Origin: Leeuwenhoekiella blandensis MED217
GTDB lineage: Bacteria; Bacteroidota; Bacteroidia; Flavobacteriales; Flavobacteriaceae
Assembly (NCBI RefSeq): GCF_000152985.1
Contig: NZ_CH672395.1
Location: 3,631,823 to 3,695,822 of the forward strand
Reading direction: 5' to 3'
Length of the DNA stretch: 64,000 bases
The notes beneath the pieces were generated by a model that was not told the DNA's origin, searched no databases, and worked only from the letters and a program-made list of their open reading frames with translations. Within the stretch, counting starts at the first letter, position 1; the number at the start of each line of letters is the position of its first letter. The translations under genes were made by a program, and so were the position numbers. This document shows, one piece after another, positions 18,588 through 27,753 of the stretch.

Positions 18588-19067
18588 TTATAATTTATTA
18601 GTGTTCACTTCTATCCAATACCCATCAGGATCTGTTAAGTAGATTTGTCTTACGCCGTCTGGCCTGGTATTGGTCGTATTTGCTTCGCCCGGCCAATTTT
18701 CAAAAGGAACATTGTGTTCTTTCAAGAAAGTCATAAAAGCATCCAGATCATCTACATTCAATGCCAGATGCACACCTTTGTGCGGCGTAAAATCTTCCTC
18801 ACTTTCTATAAGATGAATTTGCACTTTATTATCTAGCGCAAACCATCTGAATTTAGGCCCCAGCCCAGCATTATAAATTTCAGGCAGCCCTAGAATGCTG
18901 CTATAAAACTTTGCTGATTTATCAAGGTCTTTAACCAGCAAAGCATCGTGATCTTTAGTAAACTTAAAATTTTGAGCGGTTGTAGTATTCATTGTAACAA
19001 GTGCTAGAACGAGAAGTATCGTTGATTTTATCAAAAAACCTTTAGACATAAAACTAATAAATTTCAT
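18588..19067 (-). CDS. Exported VOC-family (glyoxalase/dioxygenase fold) protein
   Basis: 159 residues: a hydrophobic N-terminal signal (cleavage likely after NTTTAQ, about residue 32) and one vicinal-oxygen-chelate domain. Metal-ligand candidates are His in KDHDALLV, His in QIHLIE or GVHLALNV, and Glu in WIEVNTNK. Family members include glyoxalase I, dioxygenases and resistance proteins, and the substrate cannot be inferred. Export of a VOC protein is somewhat unusual. The ATG at 19067 overlaps the GH63-like gene by 14 bases; an ATG at 19049 would give a shorter signal. Confidence 0.75.
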   Translation of the reverse strand: MKFISFMSKGFLIKSTILLVLALVTMNTTTAQNFKFTKDHDALLVKDLDKSAKFYSSILGLPEIYNAGLGPKFRWFALDNKVQIHLIESEEDFTPHKGVHLALNVDDLDAFMTFLKEHNVPFENWPGEANTTNTRPDGVRQIYLTDPDGYWIEVNTNKL

Positions 19068-21687
19068 TAATCATATTAGCGATCAAAGCAGTCCATCCCG
19101 TTTGATGAGATGCTCCAATACCTCGACCGGTATCTCCGTGAAAATACTCATAAAACATGACTAAATCTTTAAAGTGAGGATCCTTGTAAATCTCGCTGTG
19201 CTGTGCATTTACAGGACGATCTCCGTTTTCATCGGTTTGAAAAAGTGTGAGTAAGCGCTTCATCAAGTCATTGCGAATCTCATTTAAGCCTAAGATGTTG
19301 CCGCTGCCGGTAGGGTACTCGACTTCAAGATTTTTTCCGTAGTAATCTCTAAATTCTTTAATCGCTGTTACAAATAAGTAATTAAACGGCATCCAGACAG
19401 GACCACGCCAATTGGAATTACCTCCAAACATAGAAGACTCAGACTCTGCCGGCTCGTATTTAATCTCGTAATTAGTGCCGTTGATGTCTATTTTATAGGT
19501 TTCCTCGTGAATTTTTGACAAGGAACGTAGCCCGTGATCACTTAAAAATTCGTCTTTATCAAAAACTGCCTTCAACATAATCTCCACGCGCTCTTTAGGC
19601 ACAAGCGCCAGAAGCAAATCAGATTCTTCTGAAAACTCCTGAATAACCTGATATTTTAGGTTTGCCTTTCTGTATTTTCTAAACCAGTTTACACTGTATT
19701 TAAAATTGGGCAGGCGGTCTAACGTTTCTTTACTGATATGCAGCACGGCGATAAGCGACATAATCCCAACGATAGAGCGTACTTTGATCGGCTGAAAACT
19801 TCCGTCTTCAAAAACCAGTTTATCATAGAAAAAGCCTTCCTCTTCATCCCACGTACCTTCGTAATCTTCATTCAGCTTATTTAAAGCTTCAGCAATAAAA
19901 ATAAAATGGCCAAAAAATTTGGTCGCCATCTCCTCATATGAAGGATCTTCAAAAGCAATTTTGATACTTATCTCGAGCATATTCAGGCAATACAACGCCA
20001 TCCACGAGGTACCGTCAACTTGCTCTAAATGTGCATTACCGGGAATTCCGCTACTGCGATCAAACACTCCGATATTATCAAGGCCCAAGAATCCACCTTG
20101 AAACACATTATTTTGTCTTCGATCTTCTTGATTCACCCACCACGTAAAATTGAGTGACAACTTGTTGAAGATACGTTTAAGGAAGTCAATATCCTGTTTG
20201 CCTATCGTATCCCGCTCAATCTTATAAATCTGAAGCGCTGCAAATGCCTGTGTGGGCGGATTCACATCGCTAAAATTCCATTCATAAGCCGGAATTTGCC
20301 CATTGGGCGCCATATACCACTCTTTTGTAAAAAGCAACAATTGCTTTTTTGCAAACTCGGGATCTACATACGCCATAGTGATGCAATGAAAAGCGCTATC
20401 CCAAGCAGCATACCAAGGATATTCCCACTTATCGGGCATAAGATGAATGTCGTGGTTGCGTAGCGTTTTCCAGTTACTATTTCTACCTGATTTGCGTGCT
20501 TCAGGCGGGGTAGACACTTTGGGATCACCCTTAAGCCATTGCTCCACTTCGTAGTTATAATATTGCTTTGACCATAAAAGACCGGCAAAAGCCTGGCGCT
20601 GGATCCCTTTTGCCTCCACATCTTTAATTTGATTCACGCCCTCATAAAAATCGACACATTCCTGATAACGCTGCGTAAAAAGCGTATCAAAATCTGCTGA
20701 AAAAGCATTAGTCAAGGTTTCGGTGGTTAGCCTTAATTTAAAGACTACGGTCTCTCCTCCTTTTAATTTACGCTTATAATGCGGGGCAAACTTGGTTCCT
20801 TCCTGTTTCTTTTTCGCAAGGCGAAAATCTTTATTGATGACCGCCGTATGGAAAAAATCTTTCTTATAAGGATGATCATTAGGCTGAAGATAAAGTCGCT
20901 CGTCATTGGTTTCGTTTTCTGTAAATAACAGATGATCTGGCGTCTCAAAGTAGAAATTGTAATCCCCCGTATACGGATGCTTTACATGTACCGAATTTTT
21001 ATCATCTTCATTCTTTGTGATCGAAGGTTTAAACGGCATATCTCTAAAACTCCAAAAATTGCGTATCCAGAGCTGAGGAAGTACGTGCAGTTTTGCTTTT
21101 TTAGTATTGCGGTTCGTCACAGAGATCTTCACACAAATATCCTTAGGACCGGCTTTTGCATATTCTGTAACTACATCAAAATACGCGTTATTGTCAAAGA
21201 CACCCGTGTCTATAAGTTCGTATTCTTCTGCTTTGCGATCGCGTTTTTGATTTTCACGCACTAAATCTCCGTAAGGAAACTTTGCCTGCGGATATTTATA
21301 CAGATGCTTCATGTACGAATGCGTAGGCGTATTTTCTAAATAGTAATACTGCTCCTTCACATCTTCGCCGTGATTCCCTTCAGGGCCGGTAAGACCAAAC
21401 AAGCGCTCTTTTAAAATCGCGTCGTTACCATTCCATAGCGCTAATCCAAAGCATACGTTGCAATACTTATCTGTAAAACCGGCTAAACCATCTTCTCCCC
21501 AACGATATACGCGACTACGGGCGTGATCGTGCGGAAAATAGCCCCAAGCATCTCCTTGCGGACTATAATCTTCGCGCACCGTACCCCACTGTCTTTCACT
21601 TAAATAAGGCCCCCATTGCAACCAATCTTCCTGATTGGAATAATGTGCATCAAGCCGTTTCTGTTCTTCTGTATTTTTTTTATCCAT
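19054..21687 (-). CDS. Large (alpha/alpha)6-barrel glycoside hydrolase, GH63/MGH-like
   Basis: 877 residues, no signal peptide, so cytoplasmic. Blocks typical of GH63-type proteins: DHARSRVYRWGEDGLAG near the N-terminus, LWNGNDAILKERLFGLTG, then the barrel with YAAWDSAFHCI (candidate catalytic Asp) and WRGPVWMPFNY, HQTGWTALIANM near the end. Known relatives cleave alpha-glucosides or mannosylglycerate/glucosylglycerate, so a compatible-solute or glucoside substrate is possible but not shown. It overlaps the SDR gene upstream by 8 bases and the VOC gene downstream by 14 bases: one tight operon. Confidence 0.8.
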   Translation of the reverse strand: MDKKNTEEQKRLDAHYSNQEDWLQWGPYLSERQWGTVREDYSPQGDAWGYFPHDHARSRVYRWGEDGLAGFTDKYCNVCFGLALWNGNDAILKERLFGLTGPEGNHGEDVKEQYYYLENTPTHSYMKHLYKYPQAKFPYGDLVRENQKRDRKAEEYELIDTGVFDNNAYFDVVTEYAKAGPKDICVKISVTNRNTKKAKLHVLPQLWIRNFWSFRDMPFKPSITKNEDDKNSVHVKHPYTGDYNFYFETPDHLLFTENETNDERLYLQPNDHPYKKDFFHTAVINKDFRLAKKKQEGTKFAPHYKRKLKGGETVVFKLRLTTETLTNAFSADFDTLFTQRYQECVDFYEGVNQIKDVEAKGIQRQAFAGLLWSKQYYNYEVEQWLKGDPKVSTPPEARKSGRNSNWKTLRNHDIHLMPDKWEYPWYAAWDSAFHCITMAYVDPEFAKKQLLLFTKEWYMAPNGQIPAYEWNFSDVNPPTQAFAALQIYKIERDTIGKQDIDFLKRIFNKLSLNFTWWVNQEDRRQNNVFQGGFLGLDNIGVFDRSSGIPGNAHLEQVDGTSWMALYCLNMLEISIKIAFEDPSYEEMATKFFGHFIFIAEALNKLNEDYEGTWDEEEGFFYDKLVFEDGSFQPIKVRSIVGIMSLIAVLHISKETLDRLPNFKYSVNWFRKYRKANLKYQVIQEFSEESDLLLALVPKERVEIMLKAVFDKDEFLSDHGLRSLSKIHEETYKIDINGTNYEIKYEPAESESSMFGGNSNWRGPVWMPFNYLFVTAIKEFRDYYGKNLEVEYPTGSGNILGLNEIRNDLMKRLLTLFQTDENGDRPVNAQHSEIYKDPHFKDLVMFYEYFHGDTGRGIGASHQTGWTALIANMINEIY

Positions 21688-22498
21688 TTGTTGTAAATCC
21701 TGGATAGCACGTCATCCCCCCATCTACAAAAAGGGTCGTACCATTAATATATTCTGATTCGTCTGAAGCCAACCACGCTGCAGTACTCCCCACATCCTCC
21801 GGCACACCTAATCGCTTATACGGGATAAGCTTGAATAATTTATCTGTCGCATTCTCACTATCCCAAGCATCCTTGTTGATGTCTGTTTTGATAAATCCCG
21901 GAGCAATGCTATTGCAGCGCACTTTTAGTGGCGCATACTCTTGACAGATACTTTCCATCAACATATTAATCGCTCCTTTGGAAGCCGCATAATTGGCGTG
22001 ACCTGCCCAAGGCACAATTTGGTGTACAGAACTCATATGAATGATTTTCCCCAAAGACTTTGAAACGCCCTCTCGCATTCCTCGACGCATAAACTCTTTA
22101 ATAGCTTCTCTGGCGCATAAAAACTGTCCGGTTAAATTTACGTCAATTACCAGTTGCCAGTCCTTTAAGGTCATCTCGTGCAGTGCAGCGTCTTTTTGCA
22201 AACCACTATTGGCGACCAGAATATCAACAGTCCCGAATTTTTCAATAGTTTTTTTGAACATCGCTTTCACATCATCTTCTTTGCTTACATCACATTGAAA
22301 TATGATTGCTTCACCACAGGTGTCGTCAGCGTTGATTTGATCTGCAACCTCTTGCGCTTCCTTTTCAGAAGAATTATAGTTCACCACAACATTGGCTCCA
22401 TCTCTTCCCAGAGCGAGTGCTACAGACGCTCCTATACCCGTACTTGAGCCGGTGACAATTGCTGTTTGATTTTTGAGTCGTTCATTAGGTTTTTGCAT
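21680..22498 (-). CDS. Short-chain dehydrogenase/reductase, glucose 1-dehydrogenase-like
   Basis: 272-residue classical SDR: cofactor motif TGSSTGIGAS (16-25), NSG at 97-99, active site Ser156/157, Tyr170 and Lys174 in the YAASK motif, and a C-terminal DGGMTCYPGF that matches sugar (glucose 1-) dehydrogenases. Asn-Tyr-Asn-Ser after the second strand suggests NADP acceptance. Coupled to a glycoside hydrolase, it could oxidise the sugar that enzyme releases. First gene of the operon. Confidence 0.82.
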   Translation of the reverse strand: MQKPNERLKNQTAIVTGSSTGIGASVALALGRDGANVVVNYNSSEKEAQEVADQINADDTCGEAIIFQCDVSKEDDVKAMFKKTIEKFGTVDILVANSGLQKDAALHEMTLKDWQLVIDVNLTGQFLCAREAIKEFMRRGMREGVSKSLGKIIHMSSVHQIVPWAGHANYAASKGAINMLMESICQEYAPLKVRCNSIAPGFIKTDINKDAWDSENATDKLFKLIPYKRLGVPEDVGSTAAWLASDESEYINGTTLFVDGGMTCYPGFTTNG

Positions 22499-22598
22499 TT
22501 TGGTTGGTTTTATCGTTCCTTAAATTAAACAAAGTATTTTAAACCTAAGTTACTGCAACCTGATGAAGTGTAAATTGCTCTTAACGTTATTTAATACT

Positions 22599-22649
22599 GG
22601 ACGATCCTAAAAGTAACGGACTACAATCGCCAAGAATCGTCCTTTTTTT
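22599..22649 (+). terminator. Orphan plus-strand terminator-like hairpin in the 22499-22778 gap
   Basis: GGACGAT (22599-22605) pairs perfectly with ATCGTCC (22636-22642), directly followed by seven T. The loop is about 30 bases. No plus-strand gene lies upstream, so it would end a short transcript beginning in the gap, or is incidental. No perfect TANNTTTG box was found for it. Confidence 0.35.
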
Positions 22650-22723
22650 GATGCAATAGTTTAGTAAACCGGCCTATAAATTAAATTCTTAAAAAATAGC
22701 TTCAAACTAATTGTCAAATCCAT

Positions 22724-22754
22724 AAAAAAAGCCACTCTAGGGAGTAGCTTTTAT
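22724..22754 (-). terminator. Terminator of the serine hydrolase gene
   Basis: On the minus strand AGCTACTC and GAGTGGCT form a stem with one mismatch around CCTA, followed by seven T. It lies just 3' of the serine hydrolase. Confidence 0.65.
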
Positions 22755-22778
22755 TTTAACTATTTTAACAGTATCGTA

Positions 22779-24074
22779 TTACAAATTTACAGCCAATCTA
22801 TCGGTCTCAAGTCCTTCAATTGGCGCATTCATAATTTCTTCAACGATCTTATGAAGCTCAGGAATTACTGAACTTGCTAAAGGCGTCAAACTATTAAACA
22901 ATACACAAATACCTAGATCTTCTTCAGGGAAGATAGCGATCTCATTTCTAAAGTCACTTACACTCCCTCCGTGGTGAATCATTTTAGATTCGGCACCGGT
23001 TTCAGCATCAATAAACTCGTGCACACGCCATCCATAAGCGTATGACGATCTCAAGTGTCCTTTCCAGCGCTGATAGTATTTACCGGCATCAGGAATTTCG
23101 ATTTCCGGCTTAAACACTTCTGACAATGTTGTAGAATCTGCGATATACTTGTTATGTCCCAGCAAAAAACGCATCCATTTACCCATATCGTCTGCACTGG
23201 CGTTTACACCACCTGCGGCTACGGCATTAAAATACTTCTTGTTCACCGGTAGACGACGCCAACCCTTCCACGTGCTTTTATGTGGAAATGCAAAATTATT
23301 TGTCCCTACCATCGCTTCATAGTCGGTTGAAGCGGTAGTCATATTCAGCGGTGTGAAAATTTTATTCTGAAGTAATTCTTGTAAGGTTTGCCCTGTGGCA
23401 GCTTGCATCATTTGACCGCTCATCGCAAACATCGCATTCTGATAACTATATACTAGTCCAGGTCTCGTATACGTATTGATCACATTAAAGCGCGCCGCGA
23501 TTTTTTGTAGTGACAAGCCATCTTCTACCAGATTGGTATAACAATGATACGGAACACCGCTCGTATGTGATAGCACATTGGATAGTGTGATCGCTTGGGC
23601 GTTGTTTTTATCTTTTAAACTGAAGTTAGGCACCGCATCTATAAGCTTGTCATCCCAGTTTAAATTCCCTTCCTGAACTTCGATTCCGGCTAAAACACCT
23701 GTAAAACCTTTTGAAAGCGAGCCCAGTCTAAAAACGGTTTCTGCGTTTACCGAATCTTTTTTATAAACATTTCGTTTACCAAATCCAGATTCTAAAATAA
23801 TCGAATCACCACTAACAATACTCACTCCGGCGCCTATGATCAAACGCTTTCTAATCGCATCTTTAAAATAAGAATCAACCGCTTCTTCTAAAGCTTTCTT
23901 GCGCAGTTTATAGGCATGCGCCTCTTCTTTTTGCTTAAGAACGGCTAACGGACTCAAAGCGTGAGCTTCTGATGTTTCTGAGATTGTTTGAGAATGGAAC
24001 TGCGGTCTAGTAAATGCAAAAACAGCAATAAGAACTAGAAAAGTACCTACTACGAGAGATTTTCTTACGATCAT
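22779..24074 (-). CDS. Class C beta-lactamase-family serine hydrolase
   Basis: 431 residues with an N-terminal hydrophobic signal/anchor (about 6-22) and a penicillin-binding-like domain. The catalytic Ser-x-x-Lys is S119-K122 (SLSK), the Tyr-x-Asn is Y211-N213, and the third motif reads HHGG in MIHHGGSVSDF, typical of esterase/peptidase-type members and not of true cephalosporinases. It probably acts on peptides or esters in the periplasm. Monocistronic, with its own promoter at 24133-24160 and terminator. Confidence 0.85.
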   Translation of the reverse strand: MIVRKSLVVGTFLVLIAVFAFTRPQFHSQTISETSEAHALSPLAVLKQKEEAHAYKLRKKALEEAVDSYFKDAIRKRLIIGAGVSIVSGDSIILESGFGKRNVYKKDSVNAETVFRLGSLSKGFTGVLAGIEVQEGNLNWDDKLIDAVPNFSLKDKNNAQAITLSNVLSHTSGVPYHCYTNLVEDGLSLQKIAARFNVINTYTRPGLVYSYQNAMFAMSGQMMQAATGQTLQELLQNKIFTPLNMTTASTDYEAMVGTNNFAFPHKSTWKGWRRLPVNKKYFNAVAAGGVNASADDMGKWMRFLLGHNKYIADSTTLSEVFKPEIEIPDAGKYYQRWKGHLRSSYAYGWRVHEFIDAETGAESKMIHHGGSVSDFRNEIAIFPEEDLGICVLFNSLTPLASSVIPELHKIVEEIMNAPIEGLETDRLAVNL

Positions 24075-24132
24075 TTAAATTCAGAGTCTTGAAATTCAGG
24101 GATTCAATTTTAATATTTTTTTAAGAAAAACA

Positions 24133-24160
24133 CAAATTTATCAGCCTCCAAAGGTCTCAA
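24133..24160 (-). promoter_or_regulatory. Promoter of the serine hydrolase gene
   Basis: Minus-strand -7 box TAAATTTG (24133-24140) and TTG (24158-24160) with a 17-base spacer, a full match to the flavobacterial consensus. The leader would be about 55 bases. Confidence 0.6.
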
Positions 24161-24283
24161 CCCACTCATTGCGCATAACTTAGGACAGGAAGCTTTATTT
24201 AGTAACTAGGGATTTGAGAAAATCGTATAAATGTTAATCATTTTAACATTTAACAAGAATGTTTACAGGAAAGGTATAAAACC

Positions 24284-24312
24284 AAAAAAGGCTTCCATTT
24301 CTGGAAGCCTTT
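24284..24312 (-). terminator. Terminator of tRNA-Val
   Basis: Minus strand: AGGCTTCCA-GAA-TGGAAGCCT (24290-24310), a perfect 9-bp stem, followed by T6, starting directly after the tRNA 3' end. Confidence 0.85.
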
Positions 24313-24313
24313 G

Positions 24314-24388
24314 TGGGCGCGAAGGGATTCGAACCCCTGACCCCTTGGGTGTAAACCAAGTGCTCTGAACCAACTGAGCTACGCGCCC
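24314..24388 (-). tRNA. tRNA-Val (anticodon TAC)
   Basis: 75-base cloverleaf: acceptor GGGCGCG/CGCGCCC, D arm with AGCTCAGTTGGTT, anticodon stem CTTGG/CCAAG closing the loop TTTACAC (anticodon TAC, reads GUA/GUG), and T arm GGGGTTCGAATCCC. The CCA end is not encoded. A lone tRNA gene with its own promoter and terminator. Confidence 0.97.
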
Positions 24389-24404
24389 TTGCTGTTAGCG
24401 GATG

Positions 24405-24433
24405 CAAATATAAACCAATTTTTAAGTTCGCAA
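24405..24433 (-). promoter_or_regulatory. Promoter of tRNA-Val
   Basis: Minus strand: TTG (24431-24433), 18-base spacer, TATATTTG (24405-24412). A textbook flavobacterial promoter; it supports use of this consensus elsewhere in the window. Confidence 0.75.
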
Positions 24434-24451
24434 AGCCTTTTTTGAAAAAAA

Positions 24452-25675
24452 TTAAATTATTTCTGCAACCACAAAAGTGCTCCCTCCCACAAACACCAGA
24501 TCCTCAGTATTTGACGCGTTTTTAGCAGCTTCCAAAGCCTCTGAAATTTTTTTGAAATTTTTTCCGTGTAGATCAAATGCAGCTGCTTTTTGCTGCAAAT
24601 CTTCTTCAGAAAGTCCTCTCGGCACATCCGGTTTGCTGAAATAATACGTCGCTTCTTTTGGGAATAATGGTAGAATGCTCCCTAAATCTTTATCTGAAAC
24701 CACTCCTAAAACGATATGCAAGTGCTTATAAGGCTCTTCTTCCAGTTGACGCATCACATAAGTCAGGCCTTCTTTGTTGTGCCCGGTATCGCAAACTATC
24801 TTAGGATTGGATTCCTGTATAATTTGCCAGCGTCCCAACAAACCGGTATTGCTTACCACATTCTTTATCCCGACAACCAAGGCTCGATTACAAACCGTGA
24901 ACGCCGTTCTTTCATTTAAAACCGCCACTGCCTGTTGCACAGTTGCTTTATTTTTTTGTTGATATGCGCCTTTGAGTTCGCTTTCTAAGTTAGTAAACTC
25001 ATAATCTGAAGCATAAACTATAGGTGCATTGCTTTTCTCTGCAGCAGTGTCAAAAACGGCTGTAGTTTCCTCTTGACGTTCACCGATCACCACTGGAATA
25101 TTCGGTTTAATTATTCCGGCTTTTTCTCCTGCAATTGCATTTAAGGTATCTCCTAGAAAAGCGGTGTGATCTAAACCAATGTTAGTAATCACCGATAATT
25201 CTGGCGTGATGATATTTGTTGAATCTAACCTTCCGCCGAGGCCTACTTCAATAATTGCTACATCCACTTGTTGCCTTTTAAAGTATTCAAAAGCCATCCC
25301 GACGGTAAGTTCAAAAAAAGAAAGCTGATTGGCTTCTATAAAAGACTTATGCGCTTCAACAAACTCAACAACGAAGTTTTCCTCCGCCATCTTCCCGTTG
25401 ACGCGTATACGCTCTCTAAAGTCTTTTAAATGCGGTGACGTATGTAATCCCGTCTTGTAACCTGCTTCTTGCAGCACAGAAGCCAGCATATGACTCGTTG
25501 AGCCTTTACCGTTGGTTCCGCCTACGTGAATTGATTTAAAGGTGTTTTGTGGATTATTTAGATAATTGCATAGCTTGGTAATGTTACCTAAATCTTTTTT
25601 GAATGCCGAAGCGCCCTGTCGCTGAAACATAGGCAAGCGCTCAAACATATACTGCAGCGTCTGCTGATAGTTCAT
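24452..25675 (-). CDS. folC: Bifunctional folylpolyglutamate synthase / dihydrofolate synthase
   Basis: 407-residue Mur-ligase-type enzyme that adds glutamate to dihydropteroate and folates. The ATP-binding loop is HVGGTNGKGSTSHML, followed by GLHTSPHL, EVGLGGRLDSTN and NIGLDHTAFLG, and the C-terminal domain with DTGHNKEG. Cytoplasmic. Its ATG at 25675 shares one base with the stop of the TonB gene, so it is the last gene of the exbB-exbD-tonB-folC unit, a recurring Bacteroidota arrangement. Confidence 0.95.
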   Translation of the reverse strand: MNYQQTLQYMFERLPMFQRQGASAFKKDLGNITKLCNYLNNPQNTFKSIHVGGTNGKGSTSHMLASVLQEAGYKTGLHTSPHLKDFRERIRVNGKMAEENFVVEFVEAHKSFIEANQLSFFELTVGMAFEYFKRQQVDVAIIEVGLGGRLDSTNIITPELSVITNIGLDHTAFLGDTLNAIAGEKAGIIKPNIPVVIGERQEETTAVFDTAAEKSNAPIVYASDYEFTNLESELKGAYQQKNKATVQQAVAVLNERTAFTVCNRALVVGIKNVVSNTGLLGRWQIIQESNPKIVCDTGHNKEGLTYVMRQLEEEPYKHLHIVLGVVSDKDLGSILPLFPKEATYYFSKPDVPRGLSEEDLQQKAAAFDLHGKNFKKISEALEAAKNASNTEDLVFVGGSTFVVAEII

Positions 25676-26508
25676 TATTCTGAAAGACTAAACTTATATA
25701 CGATCTTACCGATTTGTCGTGAAGGTGCATCAGAGTCCGGATTGAATTTGGTAGCCAATGCAGCAGCTTTTGCAGGATCAAGCAAACACCGGCTGTTGTT
25801 GGTTGTTCCACGCACTCCTGGCGTTGCTTTGATCACATTTCCGTTACGATCTACCTCAATACTCACGACCACGATTCCGGCTTCATTACAATCTTGAACG
25901 CGTTTTGGTTTACTCAAAGCCTTACGACCGCCGAGTTGATAGTTTCCGTCGCCATCAAGACCTTTACCGTTACCGTAATAACTTGAAGCATTAGGATCGC
26001 CGTTAGGGTCTCCTTTATCTCCGGCCTGATTGTCATTACCTTCACCTCCTCGTTCTGTTCCCGAGCTTTTGGGTCCGTTTAAAATACTAGACAAAGCATC
26101 TGTAGTAGATTTATCTGGTTTAGGGTCAGGTTTTTTTGCCTCAACCGGTTTGGTTTCGGTTTTCTTAGGCTGCTCTTCAACCGGCTTTTTCTCTTCCTTT
26201 TTAGGCTCTTCTTTGATAACCGGCGCTTCTTCGGTTTCTTGCGTCACTACCTCCTCTTTCACTTCAGGTGCTTTTTCTACTTGAGGTGGTTCTGGCGTGG
26301 TGTTTCGCGGAGCAGATTCAACTGCAGCTTGCGGCTGAATATTACCTGAACCTACATCTGAAGTTCCAAAATTTATAGCAATTCCACTTTCTGGCGGTGG
26401 GTCTAGATAAGTGAGTCCGGCAAAAAACAACAAAATCAAAAACAAGGCATAGATGATGCTTGTTAATGTAAATGATTTGCGTTTATGTTTTGTATCTAAA
26501 AAGCTCAA
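25675..26508 (-). CDS. TonB-like energy transducer
   Basis: 277 residues: one N-terminal membrane helix (about 14-32, IIYALFLILLFFAGLTY), a long Pro/Glu/Lys-rich periplasmic spacer (about 60-140), a Gly/Asn/Asp-rich stretch, and a TonB-C/TolA-like end (GIVVVSIEVDRNGNVI...). It couples the proton motive force of ExbBD to outer-membrane receptors, or serves a Tol-like role. The start is TTG (26508), as no in-frame ATG is near. It follows exbD by 69 bases. Confidence 0.85.
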   Translation of the reverse strand: MSFLDTKHKRKSFTLTSIIYALFLILLFFAGLTYLDPPPESGIAINFGTSDVGSGNIQPQAAVESAPRNTTPEPPQVEKAPEVKEEVVTQETEEAPVIKEEPKKEEKKPVEEQPKKTETKPVEAKKPDPKPDKSTTDALSSILNGPKSSGTERGGEGNDNQAGDKGDPNGDPNASSYYGNGKGLDGDGNYQLGGRKALSKPKRVQDCNEAGIVVVSIEVDRNGNVIKATPGVRGTTNNSRCLLDPAKAAALATKFNPDSDAPSRQIGKIVYKFSLSE

Positions 26509-26577
26509 GACGCCATAGTTTTAGGAATACTGAAATTCAAAAACCGAACCAAATGATGTATTTGATTCGGTTTTGTA

Positions 26578-26970
26578 TTAGTTAGGCCTTACAGCCAGAA
26601 CGATTTTATATTTATTGCGATTGGCAATATCCATTACCGAAACAGCTTCTTCAATAGGAACACCTTCTTCTGCTCTTAAAATAATGGTAGGCTCTTCAAC
26701 CCCTGAAAGTTCACTTTTGATAAACGATTCTAAGTTGTTAGGCAAAACGCGTTCTTTATTCACATAAATATCCAGATCCTTAGTAATACTTACTGAAAGA
26801 TTTTGCTGGTTACTCGTTTTTCCTTTCGCCTTTGGCAAAATAAGGTCAAGCGCATCTGGTGTAATGGCAGGAGAAGTTAGCAGAAAGAATACCAACAACA
26901 GAAATACAATATCTGTCATGGAACTCATACTAAATTCCGGACTTACTTTATTTCTTCCGCGTAGGTTCAT
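26578..26970 (-). CDS. ExbD/TolR family biopolymer transport protein
   Basis: 130 residues: short cytoplasmic N-terminus MNLRGRNKVSPEFS, one membrane helix with the proton-path Asp (MTDIVFLLLVFFLLTS), and the periplasmic ExbD domain. It pairs with the ExbB-like channel one base upstream. Standard length and clear family assignment. Confidence 0.93.
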   Translation of the reverse strand: MNLRGRNKVSPEFSMSSMTDIVFLLLVFFLLTSPAITPDALDLILPKAKGKTSNQQNLSVSITKDLDIYVNKERVLPNNLESFIKSELSGVEEPTIILRAEEGVPIEEAVSVMDIANRNKYKIVLAVRPN

Positions 26971-26971
26971 A

Positions 26972-27676
26972 CTAAACCGGTTCGTTTAACATATCTAAGA
27001 AATCAACCGCTGTAGCTTCCATCTGATGCACCACTTTGTCTGTGCGCACGACCAAGTGATTGTATCCAATATAGGCGATAATACCTACGATAAGACCTGC
27101 AACGGTTGTCGTCATCGCTGTATAAATACCTTCTGCAAGGTTACCCATTTCTGCCTGACCGCTGCTGGTTGCCAATTGATGAAAAGCAAGTACCATCCCG
27201 ATCACCGTTCCTAAAAATCCAATCATAGGCGCAGCACCGGCAATTGTAGCCAATACACTTACGTTTTTCTCCAGACGATAGACTTCAAGACGTCCTGAGT
27301 TCTCGATTGCTGTATTGATATCTTCTAACGGACTCCCGATTCGGCTGATGCCTTTTGCGGTTAATCTTGAAACCGGACTGTTTTGCTGTGCACAAAGCAC
27401 TTTTGCTGCTTCGATCTTACCGTTAGCGACGTTGTCTTTAATTTGATTCATAAAGTTGCTATCCATTCCGGATGCAGCTTTAATCGCAAATAAACGTTCA
27501 AAATAGATATAGATCGCTACAAAAAGCAGCACAAAAAGCACGAGTATAATAATCTGCCCCGGTAATCCACCGCTCATCAATAGATCAAAAAGCGATAACG
27601 TCTTTTCTACCGGTTCTTCTTCGGCAGCAAGTGATGGTAAGTTTTCAGCACCTTCTTGCAACAAGAGTGTAAGCAT
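26972..27676 (-). CDS. MotA/TolQ/ExbB proton channel family protein
   Basis: 234 residues with three membrane helices: about 37-60, then a pair around 145-215 carrying APMIGFLGTVIGMVLAFHQL and AMTTTVAGLIVGI, the conserved channel segments. Together with ExbD and TonB it makes the inner-membrane energising complex. First gene of the unit. AACG and CGTT half-sites at 27698-27715 are a possible but unproven regulatory dyad. Confidence 0.92.
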   Translation of the reverse strand: MLTLLLQEGAENLPSLAAEEEPVEKTLSLFDLLMSGGLPGQIIILVLFVLLFVAIYIYFERLFAIKAASGMDSNFMNQIKDNVANGKIEAAKVLCAQQNSPVSRLTAKGISRIGSPLEDINTAIENSGRLEVYRLEKNVSVLATIAGAAPMIGFLGTVIGMVLAFHQLATSSGQAEMGNLAEGIYTAMTTTVAGLIVGIIAYIGYNHLVVRTDKVVHQMEATAVDFLDMLNEPV

Positions 27677-27753
27677 AGTTTTCTTAATTAGTTATGAAGT
27701 TAACGTGCAAAAGCGTTTTAAATTATATGCCTGAATATTCGTTTTATAAAATT

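Noticed and set aside
22569-22590. Third gal operator upstream of the SDR-GH63 operon
   Set aside because: Only a 9-base core matches and the dyad is absent; kept as a side note only.
22779-24074. Antibiotic beta-lactamase
   Set aside because: The third motif is HHGG rather than KTG, and no resistance context is seen; general serine hydrolase is safer.
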